Shown: one piece after another, positions 32,315 to 44,942 of the stretch
Layout: every line of letters starts with the position of its first letter
Numbering within the stretch: position 1 is the stretch's first letter
NCBI GenBank assembly: GCA_963580455.1
Contig: OY756970.1
Coordinates: forward strand, 6,386,001 to 6,450,000
Source of the DNA: Euonymus europaeus
Taxonomy: Eukaryota; Streptophyta; Magnoliopsida; Celastrales; Celastraceae
DNA: 64,000 bases
Direction of reading: 5' to 3'
Program-made: the position numbers and the translations under genes
Notes under the pieces: model-generated
The model's database searches: none
What the model saw: only the letters and a program-made list of their open reading frames with translations
What the model was told of the DNA's origin: nothing

Positions 32315-35300
32315 AGAGCACAACAGCAGAGTATACCGGGAGTACCGCCTCCGGCTCTTCCTTCCAATGTTCTGACAGGAGGAAGGGGGCGGGGTGGGAC
32401 TCGTCAACCACAGCAGCAGCAGAATGCACTGACAGAGGGACGTGTCTATGCATTGGGTCATCAGGAGGCGCAGGAGCATCCAAATTTCATTGGAGGTACC
32501 TTCTTGATTTCTAATTGTTGGGCAAGAGTCTTGTTTGATTCTGGGGCGACCTCATCTTTCATTACTAGTTCGTTAGCACTTGCACTAGAGGTGGAGATTT
32601 CGCCAATAAGGCGAATGTTCACGGTATCCTCACCATTTGGATATTTCACCACATTAGAGGGGGTAGTGTTCGGATGTGAGTGTCGGTTTGGAGAAATATC
32701 TCTGGAAGCCGACTTGTATGTACTAGATTTTCAGGATTTCGATGTGATTCTTGGAGTTGATTGGTTGACGAAGCACCAAGGGTTGCTTGACTTTTGGGAG
32801 AGGAAGATTACTCTTAGAGTACCCGAGGGAGGAGTAATTCAGTTGAGGGGATCAAAGGGGATTCCATGCCCACATTTCATGGAAAATCCTTCGTACCAAG
32901 ATTGTGGAGTTGCGAGATTAGTGACTTCGGCGCCTAAGGGCAATGTAGCTACACCGATATTGATAGTGGAGGAGTTTACGGATGTATTTCCGGAAGAGTT
33001 GCCGGGATTACCTCCGAAGAGGGAGATTGACTTTGCTATTGAGTTGCATCCGAATGTCAAGCCGATTTTGATTCCGCCGTATCGGATGGCTCCAGGAGAG
33101 TTGAAGGAGTTGAGTTCTCAATTAGAGGAGTTGCTAGACTTGGGGTTCATTAGACCGAGTGTGTCCCCGTGGGGAGCACCGGTGTTGTTCGTCAAGAAGA
33201 AAGACGGAAGTTTGAGGATGTGTATTGATTATAGGCAGTTGAATAAGGTTACAGTGAGGAATAAGTATCCATTGCCTAGGATCAATGATTTGTTTGACCA
33301 ATTGAGAGGTGCTAGGCATTTCTCTAAGATTGATTTGAGGTCGGGTTATCATCAGTTGAGGATAAGGATGAGGATATCCAGAAAACAGCGTTTAGAACTC
33401 GTTATGGGCATTATGAGTTTCTTGTGATGCCGTTTGGGTTGACAAATGCCCCGGCGGTATTCATGGACCTAATGCAAAGGGTTCTTCGACCGTTTTTGGA
33501 CAAGTTTGTAGTGGTGTTTATTGATGATATATTGATTTATTCTCCTACGGAGGAAGAACATGAGGAACACTTGAGGGTAGTGTTACAGACGTTGAGGGAG
33601 AATCAACTGTATGCTAAATTGAGTAAGTGTGAATTTTGGGCCACAGAGGTGAAGTTCCTAGGCCATGTGATCACTCAAGAAGGCATAGCGGTTGACTACT
33701 CCAAAGTTGATCACTTTTGAATTGGGAGAGACCGAAGAATGTGACTGAGATCCGGAGTTTCCTAGGGTTGGCAGGTTACTACCGGAGATTTATCAAGGAT
33801 TTTTCAAGAGTTGCTTCGCCAATGACGCAGCTCACAAAGAAGGGCACACCTTTTGTGTGGACAGACGAATGTGAAGCCGCATTTGAAGAGTTGAAGAAGA
33901 AGTTGACAACACCTCCAGTGTTAGTAGTTCCGGAGAGGAATGTTGGCTATCAGGTGTATTGCGATGCATCTGGAGTCGGGTTGGGTTGTGTGTTGATGCA
34001 GCAAGGCCGAGTGATAGAGTATGGTTCGAGGTTGCTGAAGACGCATGAGAGAAATTATCCAGTGCATGATCTGGAGTTGGCGGTAGTGGTATTTGCTCTT
34101 AAGCAGTGGAGGTACTATCTCTTCGGAGAGACGTTTGAGGTGTTCTCGGATCACAAAAGCCTCAAGTACCTATTCACCCAAAAAGAGTTGAACTTACGGC
34201 AAAGGCGGTGGATGGAGTACTTGGAGGATTTTGATTTTAATTTGCAATACCATCCTGGTAAAGCATATGTGGTTGCGGATGCATTGAGTAGGAAACAGAG
34301 AGTTGCTAGCTTATTCATGCATGAGTGGGACTTGTGGAGACAATCAATGAATTGGATTGGAGTTGAAGAGTCAAGAGGAAAAGACCTATTTGTGTTCTAT
34401 AACTTCGAGACCTTTAATGGTTCAGAAGGTTATAGATGCACAGAATGGGGATCATACATTTGATGTGATTGATGAGAGTCTTGGATGGGTTCGAGGGAAT
34501 GATGGTGGAGTACGATATATGGGAAGACTAGTAGTTCCCGATGATGATGAGTTAAGGTAAGAGATTCTGAAGGAGGCACACCATTCGTGGTTTGCCATGC
34601 ATCCCGGGGTACAAAGATGTACCGAGACTTGAAGCGAAGTTTTTGGTGGAGAGGTATGAAAGCTGATGTGGCTAAGTTTGTGGTAAAATGTCTAACTTGT
34701 CAGCAAGTGAAGGCAGAACATCAAAGACCAGCAGGGTTGTTGCAACCATTACCAGTAGCAGAATGGAAGTAGGAGAGGATCACGATGGATTTTGTGACGG
34801 CTTTGCCAATGACTCAGAAACGGCATGATGCGGTTTGGGTGATAGTGGACAGATTGACCAAGTCTGCACACTTTTTACCCATGAACAAGACGGATTCGTT
34901 CGAAACCTTAAGTACTATGTACGTCAAGGAGATTGTGAGACTTCACGGAATTCCATTGTCTATTGTGTCGGACCGAGACCCGCGGTTCACAGGTAGATTC
35001 TGGAGTAGCTTACAGGAGGCATTGGGAACGAAGTTGGATTTCTTTACAGCTTATCACCCTCAGAGTGATGGGCAGAGTGAGAGAACCATACAGGTTTTGG
35101 AAGATATGCTACGGGCATGCGTAGTTGACTTTGGAGGAAGTTGGGATCGGTACTTACATTTGGCGGAGTTTGTGTATAACAACTCTTTCCAAAGTAGTAT
35201 CGGAATGGCACCTTACGAGGCGCTCTACGGGAGGCCTTGTAGGTCGCCTTTGTGTTGGGCAGAGGTTGGTGAGAAAGTTGTTTCAGGACCGGAGATGGTC

Positions 35301-35966
35301 AAAGAAGCTCGAGAGAGAGTTGATGAGATTCGGAAGCGGTTGATCACCGCGCAGAGTCGACAAAAGTCTTATGCTGACCGGAGGAGGAGACTGTTGGAGT
35401 TTGCTATAGGCGATAAGGTCTTCTTGAAGGTTAGTCCGAGACGGGGGATTCAGAGATATAGTAAGCATGGGAAGTTGGCACCGAGATTCGTGGGGCCATT
35501 TGAGATTTTGGAGACAGTTGGACCGGTGGCGTACCGTTTGGCACTTCCACCGAAGCTTGAGAAGGTTCACAATGTATTCCATGTATCAATGCTTCGGAAA
35601 TATGAGCCGGATCCGTCGCATGTGATAGATTGGACTACATTGGAAGTTGAGGAAGATGGAAGTTACACTCTTCACCCGGTGAAGATTCTAGACCGACAGA
35701 ATAAGGTCACGAGGTCGAGTGTGATACCATTAGTAAAAGTGATGTGGATGTACCACGGAGTTGAAGAAGCAACTTGGGAGTTGGAGTCTCGAATGAAGGA
35801 AAAGTACCCGGAGTTGTTCAGCGATTCAGGTACGTGTGTATTTAAATTTCGGAACGAAATTTTATTAAGGGGGGAAGGATGTGAAACCCCGACCCAAAAT
35901 TTTTTGGAATTTTTGAGTTTTTCACAAAGGGGAAAAACTGGACTAGGCGCACCAGGGGGCGCCTAG
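32315..35966 (+). pseudogene. N1 pol pseudogene: protease, RT, RNase H, integrase, chromodomain
   Basis: Protease motif [10 protein letters not shown] is at about 32530. RT motifs run to 33367, where one base is missing (frameshift), and FIDD follows at 33521-33532. A second indel is at about 33708. RNase H is about 33890-34270. A frame break near 34330-34400, a TAA at 34558, an indel near 34607 and a TAG at 34770 (in place of a Trp codon) follow. From 34785 the frame is open to 35966. The integrase catalytic triad is intact (Asp codons at 34848 and 34971, Glu at 35079), with the chromodomain-like end about 35640-35820. This last frame runs through the purine tract into the LTR. Confidence 0.9.
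35867..35879 (+). other. Polypurine tract of N1
   Basis: AAGGGGGGAAGGA directly precedes the 3' LTR start TGTGAAACC. Confidence 0.9.
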
Positions 35967-36014
35967 GCGCTGCGCCTAGTCCAGTGAAGGGCTGGAAATG
36001 AAGTGAACTTGAAG

Positions 36015-37316
36015 TGTAACACCCCGACCTAAATTACATTGGAAGTTTAAGAGGTTTAGATCGACACATTTTACAAGGAAATTAGGGCAAAATTAGAATC
36101 GATTTAGAGGAAAACCAGAAAGATAAAATTAATAAATTTGAATTGATTTTGACATAATTAGAATCGTTGGTCAAAATATTTTTAATAAATTCTACAAGAA
36201 AGATAAAATTAAAGAGCCCAAGAATAACGGGAATCGGAGTTGAAATGAATATGTTAAGCATTTTAAATACAAAATATATAGTAAATAGAATAATGGCAAA
36301 AATGTAAATACATAAAGGTATTCGACGTAAATAGGAAGAAGAGTGAGGGTAAAATGGTAAAAGACTAATTGAAGATTTAAAATACAAATATATGTATTAT
36401 GCACGGAACCCTATGTAAACCTAAAACCAGAGAACCAAAAGGCGGAGGCAGCGACGGAGACCCGATTTACGGAGATGGAGGCCAACGGCGACGTAACCGG
36501 TGTGAAAAGGACGATCTCAGATCAAGGACCTTAACCGTACCATTTTCGTACGGAACGGAATGGGTTTACGCCGTAAACGGTGGGAGAGAAGGCGGACGGG
36601 AACCGAGAGTTGTCTGACGACGTTTCTGTGTTTTTCGGCCACCGCTCAGGTAAACGGAACCAACATTGAACTTGCCGCGTCTTTCTCTGTCGACTAAAGC
36701 CGGTCGTGACCACCACCACCGCGCCACCAATGGTGGCGACCCGGTACAACAACCCAACGGGTCTGTTAGACCCGTTTGTGGGAAGAAGATGGGCAACCGG
36801 GTCTGCCGACCCGGTTGATAATTATTTTAATTAATTAATCTTAATTGTAATAATTAATGTTAATTGTATTGATAAAAGAAATTAACTAAAAATATATTAG
36901 TAAATGCTTATGGATATTATATGGGTTTTAGGAATCCACCACTTAAGTTTTAAATCAATTAATGAGAAATAATAAGAATAAACATTAACGGCTTTAGGTA
37001 TTATTATGGATTTCAGGCACCAGTTTTGATAGTTAGAAATATCGAGAAATTACGGAGACACATTAAGGTAAGTAATACTCACTTGTGTCACGGAATTGCA
37101 TGCTGAATAATTGTTAATTTTACAATTTATGTATTTGTATGTGTATGTATGTGTAAAAGTATATGTGTATATATATGTATATGCTAGTATGATTAATTTG
37201 TGGTAATGAGATTGATATGGTTATAATAATAGTTGTATGGAGTCTGTTGATTATAGACATCAACTTGATTTCGATGATTTTGGATACTGGTTGATTGTGA
37301 ACTGGCATGTGATGAA

Positions 37317-37367
<51 letters not shown>

Positions 37368-38238
37368 GCTAACCGATAATGATAAGTTATTTGTGAATGG
37401 TGAACTGTTATGTGATGATGTTTAGATATGACTGTTAATGGTTGTATTGCATGAGGCAACACATCATGACATACATGACACATGCATTTAAGGAAAAAGG
37501 AAAAATGTTTTTACGAACCGGGTACAACTGCTACAGGGAGGGTATATGTTGACTGGAAAAGGAATATGAAAATGTTTTATTGACTGAAAAGTGTTCTTTG
37601 GTAGAACACTCAATCAAAGTAAAATCCCGACCGGTTGCTCTGTAGCAGTGTATCTAGGTTAAGGGTCCGAGTACTGAAAAAATGATTTAAATGGCTGACT
37701 GTCTTCTAATGATGATGTTCATGTGCATTCATGCATAAGTATTACTTGCTGGGCCTCGGCTCACTATGTTCCGTGATACAGGTACGAAATCCTTTGATGA
37801 TTTTGCTGACATAGGAGGTGATGATGTCGCGGGTCCATGAAAAGGATGCTCATGTGCGGAAGTTAGGTTTTGATGGTCTACAACAAGAATTTTAAATTTT
37901 ATTTAAACTTTAAGGCTGTTGATGGTGTTTCGAATTATCGTGGTTAAACACAAGTTCACAAAACGAGGTCAAGAGATATGCATTGCACGTTATTGATTTA
38001 ATTACCGTTATGATGTTATGATTATTTAAATGCTCATCGGGATTAGAATACTTCATTTGAGCTAATTAATGAGTTTTAGATAAGTAGAGATAGATGATGC
38101 TTAGCTAAATTTATTCTGTCATTAATTGGGTTCTGCTTATATATAGAATTAGGTACCTTTGATGGACTGAGATATAATATAGGTAGCATTCTAGACTACT
38201 AGCCCGAAAATAAGGGTTTCGTGGGACGGGGCGTTACA
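36015..38238 (+). mobile_element. Solo LTR N2 inside the N1 3' LTR
   Basis: 2224 bp starting TGTAACACCCCGACC and ending GGGGCGTTACA, flanked by the perfect duplication TGAAG (36010-36014 and 38239-38243). There is no gag or pol, primer site or purine tract, so it is a solo LTR, the usual product of recombination between two LTRs. Termini and length suggest a gypsy element of the same broad group. It contains (AT)22 at 37321-37364 and no supported gene. Confidence 0.88.
37321..37364. repeat. (AT)22 microsatellite in solo LTR N2
   Basis: 44 uninterrupted bases of AT. Confidence 0.97.
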
Positions 38239-40300
38239 TGAAGTGCTGGAGCGCCTAGGCGCCCGAGCAGCACGCCTAGGCGGTATGCGCCTAGGCGTGT
38301 GCAAGGGTGCACCAGTAGCGCCTAATCCAGTAGAAGTGCATTCAAGAAGAGAGTCCAGGAAAAGAGGTACTGGACTGGGCGCACCCCCAGGGCGCCTAGG
38401 CGCTGCGCCCAGTCCAGTGGGTGACCAAAAAAATTGGAGTAGGCGCACCACGCCTAGGCGTGAAAGCCCTGGACGCCCAGGATGGCGCCCAGGGCAGCGC
38501 CTGAAGGACCTTAAGTAGAGGCCAGGGCGCCTAGGCGCCCAGGGTAGTGCCTAGGCGCAACCCGATTTCTTCAAAAGGCTTCCGCGAGCCAGTTATGAGA
38601 TTTCTGAGTTTTGGTTCATCCTAGAGAGAGAGAGAGAGCGACGATTCTAGAGAGAGAAGTGTGTTTGAGGTGATAATTGGAGATTTAAGCGTGGTTTTGG
38701 AGATTTAGAGAGATTTCAAGGAAGATTCAAGCCTTGGAGGTAAGTTTCTTCGTTTTCCATTTCTAGGGTTTTCGAGTAGATCTTGTTAGTTTTGGTTGTA
38801 GTTGATTTCTATGGTTTAGATATGTTGATTTAGGGTTATATGTGGGTGTATATGTAGGTTTGATTCTTGTTTTGGAGTGGAGTTCCATAAGGTTGATTTT
38901 GGGGGTTGAGAGGAACCCTAGAGAGAGAAAGTAAGTTTTCTGAATTTAGTTGTTAAATTCATGATTGTTATGATAATATGAAATTTTTGGATTAATTGTA
39001 TGAGTACTATTTGATGTGAATCGATAGGTTGGGAGAACCAAGGGTTAAAACCCTAAGTTTGAGAAATTGTGAGTTGGCTCGGAACGAGGTAGGAGATTTC
39101 CAACCTTTCTATCTATCATTCGTTATTGTTGCCTAAATAGCGTTTCGATTCTTCATTGGTCTCCATTATTTGAGTTTCCGCCTTAATTGCTTCTAAGGGG
39201 AAACGAGCCTTTTGTGGATCATTGTTTGATGTCGAATGTTGCATGACCCGAATTAGTGTTCCGTCATTTACGGACACGTTGTGAGCCTTCATTCATGCAT
39301 CATGGTAGTTATGTAAAGTATATATGGTATTTATATATACTTATCGATTCGGCATGACATGTCATAATGCATTAGAGATGCATGGGGGACTCGGGTATGG
39401 ACTCGGGAACCTTTAGGTTACTTGAAAGCCACATGGGAGGATGGCAAGGTGAAGGTTGTTATCACCAAGTCACGTGAACCTCATGTGGGGTAACGCACTA
39501 GGGGTAAGGTCAAGAGTGACTTGCCTCGTGGTGTTCGGGCGTGATAGGTTCACGCAACTGGATGACCCTAGGAGTGGTTGGTTGTGGTGAGCTTGCTCCC
39601 GTGCAATATTTCATTGAGTTGCAATGATATTGTGGTTGTTATGCTCCAAAAGGGTTATCCGGGTAAATGTTGATGTGAATTTGTTGAGTATACGTTTATG
39701 TGGTAGTTACATATTGATGCATTGCTTCCTTATGATTCTGCCTATATTGATGTTTACTTCATACGCTACTGAGCTTCTAGCTCACTCCTTTACTTTCTTC
39801 CTCCCACAGGAGACACTGGTACAGGTACTGGTGCTGCGGATCGGTGAGCAGGGCGTGACATGGATGGCCCTGGATAGAATAGGGTGCTGGAGATATACTC
39901 TATGCATGTGGGTGTACGTAGTATATCTATGTTGAGAGAATATAACCATTTGGCACGGTGGTGCGTGTATGTGGATGTAGATGTTGATTTATGGTTATAT
40001 TTGATGTCTTATAAATCTGTGTGTTGATTTATATGTGATGCCATCAGTTTGTGCATGCTGGTAGTGGATGGCCTGAGGCCTAGGGTCAGGATTGCATGTG
40101 GTTGAGGCCCAAGGCCTATGTTTGCTAGGTTGCTAGTGTGATGTTGTTGTTGCTGCATTTCTGATGCAGGTGGGCGCTCTCCGATATACGGGGAGGTGCC
40201 GCCAGATTTTCGGTTGATCCCGGATGTTCACACTAGTGACCTAGGATGGGTGCAGAGAGAGCACTCAGTCGCGTCTCCGGAAACGGGGCGTGACATCAGC

Positions 40301-41343
40301 TGGTGGTAACCTGACCCGAGATCAATCTTGGAGTAACAGTGACTACCCCTCAATTGATCAAACATATCATTTATCCTCGGCAACGGGTACTTATTCTTCA
40401 CAGTCACCCTATTCAACTACCTGTAGTCCACACACATCCTCATCGATCTGTCCTTCTTCTTCACGAAGAGGACTGGAGCACCCCATGGTGAAGTACCTGC
40501 TCTGATAAATTCTAGACCCTGCAACTCCCGCAACTACCTATCCAACTCCCTCAACTCTGCTGGAGCCATCCTATACAGTGGAATAGAAATCGAGTCTGTA
40601 CCCGGATATAACTCAATCACAAAAACAATATCTCGCTGAGTTGATAATTCTGGTAACTCCTCAGAAAATACATCCAAGTACTCCTCTACCATTGGCACAG
40701 CCGTACTAGCCTCAATCTCCGATGTAGAAGTCAAGCTCGCCACTAGACAGTCAGTATATTGTGGGTTGTCAAGAAAGTGTGAACATGTAATAACCTGCGA
40801 CCCACAAAAACTAACTCGCACAGATGGTGATGTCAGCGTGACCCTACGCTCTGTACAATCTATCACAACATCATAGTAGGTCAACCAGTTCAATCCAAGT
40901 ATCACATCATAGTCAGTGAACTCCATGACGTATAAGTCTGCTCGAAACTCATGGCCAACAAATCGAAAAATACAACCTCTGCAGATGTCACTCACCACGG
41001 TACCGGATCCCAACGGAGAATCTACTACTAATCTCCTATCCAAACCCGAAATCTCCAACCCCAATGCCTCAACAAAAGATGTAGAAATAAACGAATGTGT
41101 GGCACCGGTATCAAATAAAACACGAGCCCAAGAACTAAAAAGTAAGACTCTACCTCCAATGAAATCAAGATCTGGTGCTGGCTCAGGTGCAACTGCGTAA
41201 ACTCCAGCTCTCTGGCCCTGCCTCTGCTGCTGCTGCTGTCTCACTGGTGGTGTTGGAGGTCTGGCCTCTCTGCCTGCTGGAGCCCTAGGTGCTGGTACTG
41301 GGGCTCCCCGCCCTCTGCCTGGTGGTGCTGCGCGTCTCCTCGG
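40301..41343 (-). pseudogene. E1 pol pseudogene, first part: protease and N-terminal RT
   Basis: Protease with LFDTGATHSF is at about 41120-41090, and VILGLNWLTYYD follows. The linker leads into RT (YRMAPAEL, then [11 protein letters not shown]) and reaches SGYHQL where N1 is inserted at 40300. Stops occur between about 40540 and 40420. RT resumes at 28727 on the other side of N1. Confidence 0.88.
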
Positions 41344-42706
41344 GCAATCCCTCTAGACATGTCCTGGTAGTCCACAATAGAAACACAATGGGCTATCCGC
41401 CCTGGGACAGTCCGATATCATGTGTCCAGTATGACCACACGCATAACAATACAATCCTGATATGGACCCCTGTCCTTGTCGTGGACCCTAATGTCCCTGC
41501 TGCGGACCTTGCTGTCCTTGTTTCTGAGAACTCTGCTGCTGACTCGGACGGTCCTGCCTCCTGTCCTGGAATCTCTGCCCCTGATCCTGTCTGGATCTCT
41601 GTCTCTGGCCTTCAGTCCTCTGTCTACTACTGCTCCCTGAGGTAGAAGAAGTATCTCTGTACTTCCTCTTATGAAGCTCCCAATAATCTTGATGCTCCTC
41701 TCTATATATCAAGTGCCCTGTCAATGCACTCCCGGTAGGTACGAACCATCATCCCTGCTAAACGCTTTGAAATACGGGGTTTCAGGCCGTGCTGAAACCT
41801 TAGTATCTTCTTCTCCTCAGTGGCAATGTACTTCTCCCCATATCGACCAAGCTCCTCAAACCGTGCCTGATACTGTGACACTGTCATATCTCTACCCTGA
41901 ATCAGCTCTAGAAACTCCTTGGCCTTTGCAACGTGAATGGCCTGGGGAACATACTGTGCAAGAAATAGAGTCTCAAACTCCGACCATGGCATCTCCATAG
42001 TCTTCCTACCAGTAGTCATACTCTCCCACCAGACATAAGCATCATCATCCAAAAATGCTGAAGCCAACAAAGCTCTCCTCTCAATAGTTATCCTGAGTGT
42101 GACCATCTATCTCCTCAGCTATAGAAATCAATCCTCAGCTGCCTTAGGATCTATCACTCCTCGATACACTGGAGGTCTCTTCTTCCTCAACTGAGCTAAC
42201 TCGGTGATGGAAGGGTCCATTTCTAGTGGTGCTGTCTGAGCTGGAACTACATGACGTTCTCCTGGCGGAATGACAATCGGTAACTAAGCTGGTGCGCAAC
42301 CGAAAGCTAATGTGGCTGCTGGACCAATATGCTCCTGAGTACCAGTAGTAGTCTACGGTGCAATCTGTGAAGCTAAAGAAGCTACTGCCTGACCAATAGT
42401 CTATATCATACCAGTCATGTCTCTGTACTGCTGCTGTAAGGTCTCTATCGCAGCCCCCACTCCTATCGATGCCGCCTGAGTCGGTGCCTACTCCTGCTCT
42501 ACCACAAGATCCTGAGCAACACGACCGCGACCCCGTCCACGTCCACCGGCCCTACCTCAACCGCGCCCTCGAGCCCGCGCAGCCGGAACCTCATCAGGTA
42601 TCGGTAGCTCAACCTCCTCAACCGAATCAGGAATCTCGCCTCTACCCCACCCACGTCCACGGGTAGCACGCCTACCCCGAATGCGGGTACTACGTGTATC
42701 TACCAT
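41344..42706 (-). pseudogene. E1 gag pseudogene
   Basis: ATG at 42706, a basic Arg/Gly-rich N-terminus with an early TGA stop (about 42560), a gag domain at 42106-41702 (YVWWES and a conserved SQYQARFEEL), a Gln/Arg-rich linker and two CCHC-type knuckles at about 41455-41350 (the first CYACGHTGHMISDC). Several stops, mostly in place of Gln or Trp codons, inactivate it. Confidence 0.82.
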
Positions 42707-42871
42707 GTCTGCAAAATAAACGTACAACTACATAAATCGAATACCCCCAAACGTAAAAGAAATAATAACTCACTAGATCAGCCGGGAAGCGCGTGATGTG
42801 TAGCCGGGAAGCGCGTGATGTGTAGCCGGGGAAAAACTAAAATGACATAAAACCTCCTCAAAACTAAATAA

Positions 42872-42887
42872 CATCCCTCTGATACCA
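42872..42887 (-). other. Primer-binding site of E1
   Basis: On the element strand TGGTATCAGAGGGATG, three bases after the 5' LTR end; it matches the initiator-Met tRNA complement. Confidence 0.88.
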
Positions 42888-42890
42888 AAC

Positions 42891-44942
42891 TGTCACGCCC
42901 CTCTCCTAGATAGGTGCAGATGAGCACAGATGAATCCCAGAGACGTGACCGGCAGGGAACTCCTCCGTTTCCCGAACCGGATTTAAACCAAATATCTACC
43001 CAAAACACTACGAATGAACAATCTAACTATATTAGTAGCCTCATACACACACACACACATATATATAAATCTCAACCATGATCCCAAATACTACCAACAT
43101 AATGTAACCTACAATCCAAAGTCCACAACGGAAAATCCTAAAGACAGACACAAACATCCTCATATCAGCTACCGTCATGCCTCACGCATCCCTGCGCTGA
43201 TCATCCACTCCGGCTATTTCACCTAAAAAACATGAGAATGAAAGGATGAGCCACAAAGCTCAGTAGGGATACGGAGAAATATCAATCATCAGAATAAACG
43301 GAAAGTGAAATGAATAGGAACTCAAATAATGATACACTCCAGTACCATCGAACTCCAGTAAATTAGAGATAGAGTGAGAAATACCTGAAAGATATAAAAA
43401 TACATGAAGGAAACCATATAATGATACCCTGATAGGATATAGAATCTCCGAACCCATCATAAACATCAACAGATCAGTCAATCTGTAGGGTAGGCACCGA
43501 GTGGGTTCCACCACTACCATCCTCAAGTACAAACCTCAAATTAGTACACAGTCATAATCCAACTCAAATCCATAACAACTCAAATCCATATAACATCAGA
43601 AAATCCTCCCCTAGACCCACCATGATCCCCGCAAGGTGTCTCCTAGTCAAGGTACACTCCAGATTGGATGAGGATCGAGCCTGTATAGGTACTCGATAGC
43701 ATCGCCTACATCGAAGAGCGTCTCCTAGGATGTACCCCACCTTAATCTGGTCTCTAGGTACATACCCAATCAGAACCATCAACAAATCATTCAGTAGGCT
43801 GGGTCGCCCGATGTGGGTCCCACACACTACAAATCATCCATCAATAATTTTGTAACATCATCACCGAAAATCACCAGAGTACAGTCCTATCCGGTCTTAC
43901 AAAAAGACCACACAAACCAGAAGTGGGCCCCACCTCTGAGCGTGGGCCCCACAGGAGACATGGCGCATAAGGATGCAGCCAGTCACATAAACAGTCCATA
44001 ATAACATAAAAAATAATACAGTTGCAATTGCGGAAATAAATCAAATAAGAGTGCAAACGGAGAAATTCCCAACCTCCGGGAATTTCATACAAATAGACAA
44101 GTAGGAGTCCGTCGAATACGAAACCCCCGGAACCCCAAATAAGAAATAGGGCAGAATCCCTACCTTAAATGTCGACTAACGCTAATCCGTAGTACGTCCC
44201 TGACTCACCGAAATCCTAATCCAAAATCTCCAAATCAGCCTCCTGTATCGAAATACGCATACGTATACACGACAGTCAAAATGCAGAAAAGTCAACCTAA
44301 ATAGTCAACTGGCCAAACCGGGTCAAAATTCAAACGATCAAAAGTCAACTCGGGTCAAACCGGTAAAAAATCAATTCAAGTCAAACCCGGTCAACTCGGG
44401 TAAAAGTCAAACCCGGCGACGTTTTTCGGCGAACCATACATCAAGTTAAAGCTCTCAGAACAAGCAATCCAATGGTACCTGTCTCGTTCCAAAACTCCAC
44501 CAGAATCGACTGGGATCGCGTCTCAAAGTCACCGGAAACCGAACCTTTGCCGCCTGATTTCCCCGCCTATGGTGCTCTGATGACGACGATTTCGGTTGAG
44601 ATTTTCTCCTCTCTCTACAAGCTTCGTTTCGACACCTCACACACCTCAATCAGACCATAAACGCCCAAAGTCCAATTTTTTTTTTCAAAACTTTCTCTCT
44701 CACTCGATTGCTGTAGAAGAAGGCTAGAAAAATTTAGTTTATTCCAGATTTTTCCGGTGAAATGATCATTTTGCCCCTTATTTCCCTAATAATTACTTAA
44801 ACTTTCAAAATTCGTAACAAATCCAATTCAACTCCGATTTCGGTGATTCTTGCGCCGATATTTTTCTAAAAATATGTAGTATTTATTAAAAATATCAAAA
44901 TTTAAAAACCATTTTTCTAAAATTTGGGTTCGGGACATTACA
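42891..44942 (-). repeat. 5' LTR of E1
   Basis: 2052 bp, partner of 24049-26181. On the element strand it starts TGTAATGTCCCGAACCC and ends GGGGCGTGACA. A hairpin of the form TGAGC-loop-GCTCA is at 43247-43262. Confidence 0.93.

Larger units (their letters stand above)
28733..40295 (+). mobile_element. Tekay-like Ty3/gypsy retrotransposon N1 nested in E1
   Basis: Flanked by the perfect 5-bp duplication TCAGC (28728-28732 and 40296-40300), which lies in the E1 RT just after its GYHQL motif. LTRs are 28733-30931 (2199 bp) and 35880-40295 (about 2187 bp once solo LTR N2 and its 5-bp duplication are removed). The primer-binding site at 30935, gag, protease, RT, RNase H, integrase, chromodomain-like end and purine tract follow in order. 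LTRs differ by roughly 2% by eye, so this is younger than E1. Two frameshifts and a few stops break pol. Confidence 0.95.
35880..40295 (+). repeat. 3' LTR of N1, interrupted by solo LTR N2
   Basis: The parts 35880-36014 and 38244-40295 align end to end with the 5' LTR, apart from single-base changes and a missing copy of about 16 bp of the GCGCCTAGG repeat near 38445. The interruption is 36015-38238 plus a 5-bp duplication. Confidence 0.94.
24049..44942 (-). mobile_element. Tekay-like Ty3/gypsy retrotransposon E1, split by element N1
   Basis: Flanked by a perfect 5-bp duplication TGTTC (24044-24048 and 44943-44947). LTRs are 24049-26181 and 42891-44942; the primer-binding site is at 42872-42887 and the purine tract at 26182-26195. 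Minus-strand order is gag, protease, RT (interrupted by N1 at 28733-40295), RNase H, integrase, chromodomain-like tail. The integrase C-terminus (IPLVKVLW, then EATWEVES) fits the Tekay/Del chromovirus group. LTRs differ visibly more than those of N1, agreeing with E1 being older. Many stops and lost catalytic residues make it inactive. Confidence 0.92.

Noticed and set aside
37193..37483. Open frames across the AT repeat of N2
   Set aside because: Low-complexity translation of (AT)22 with no domain.
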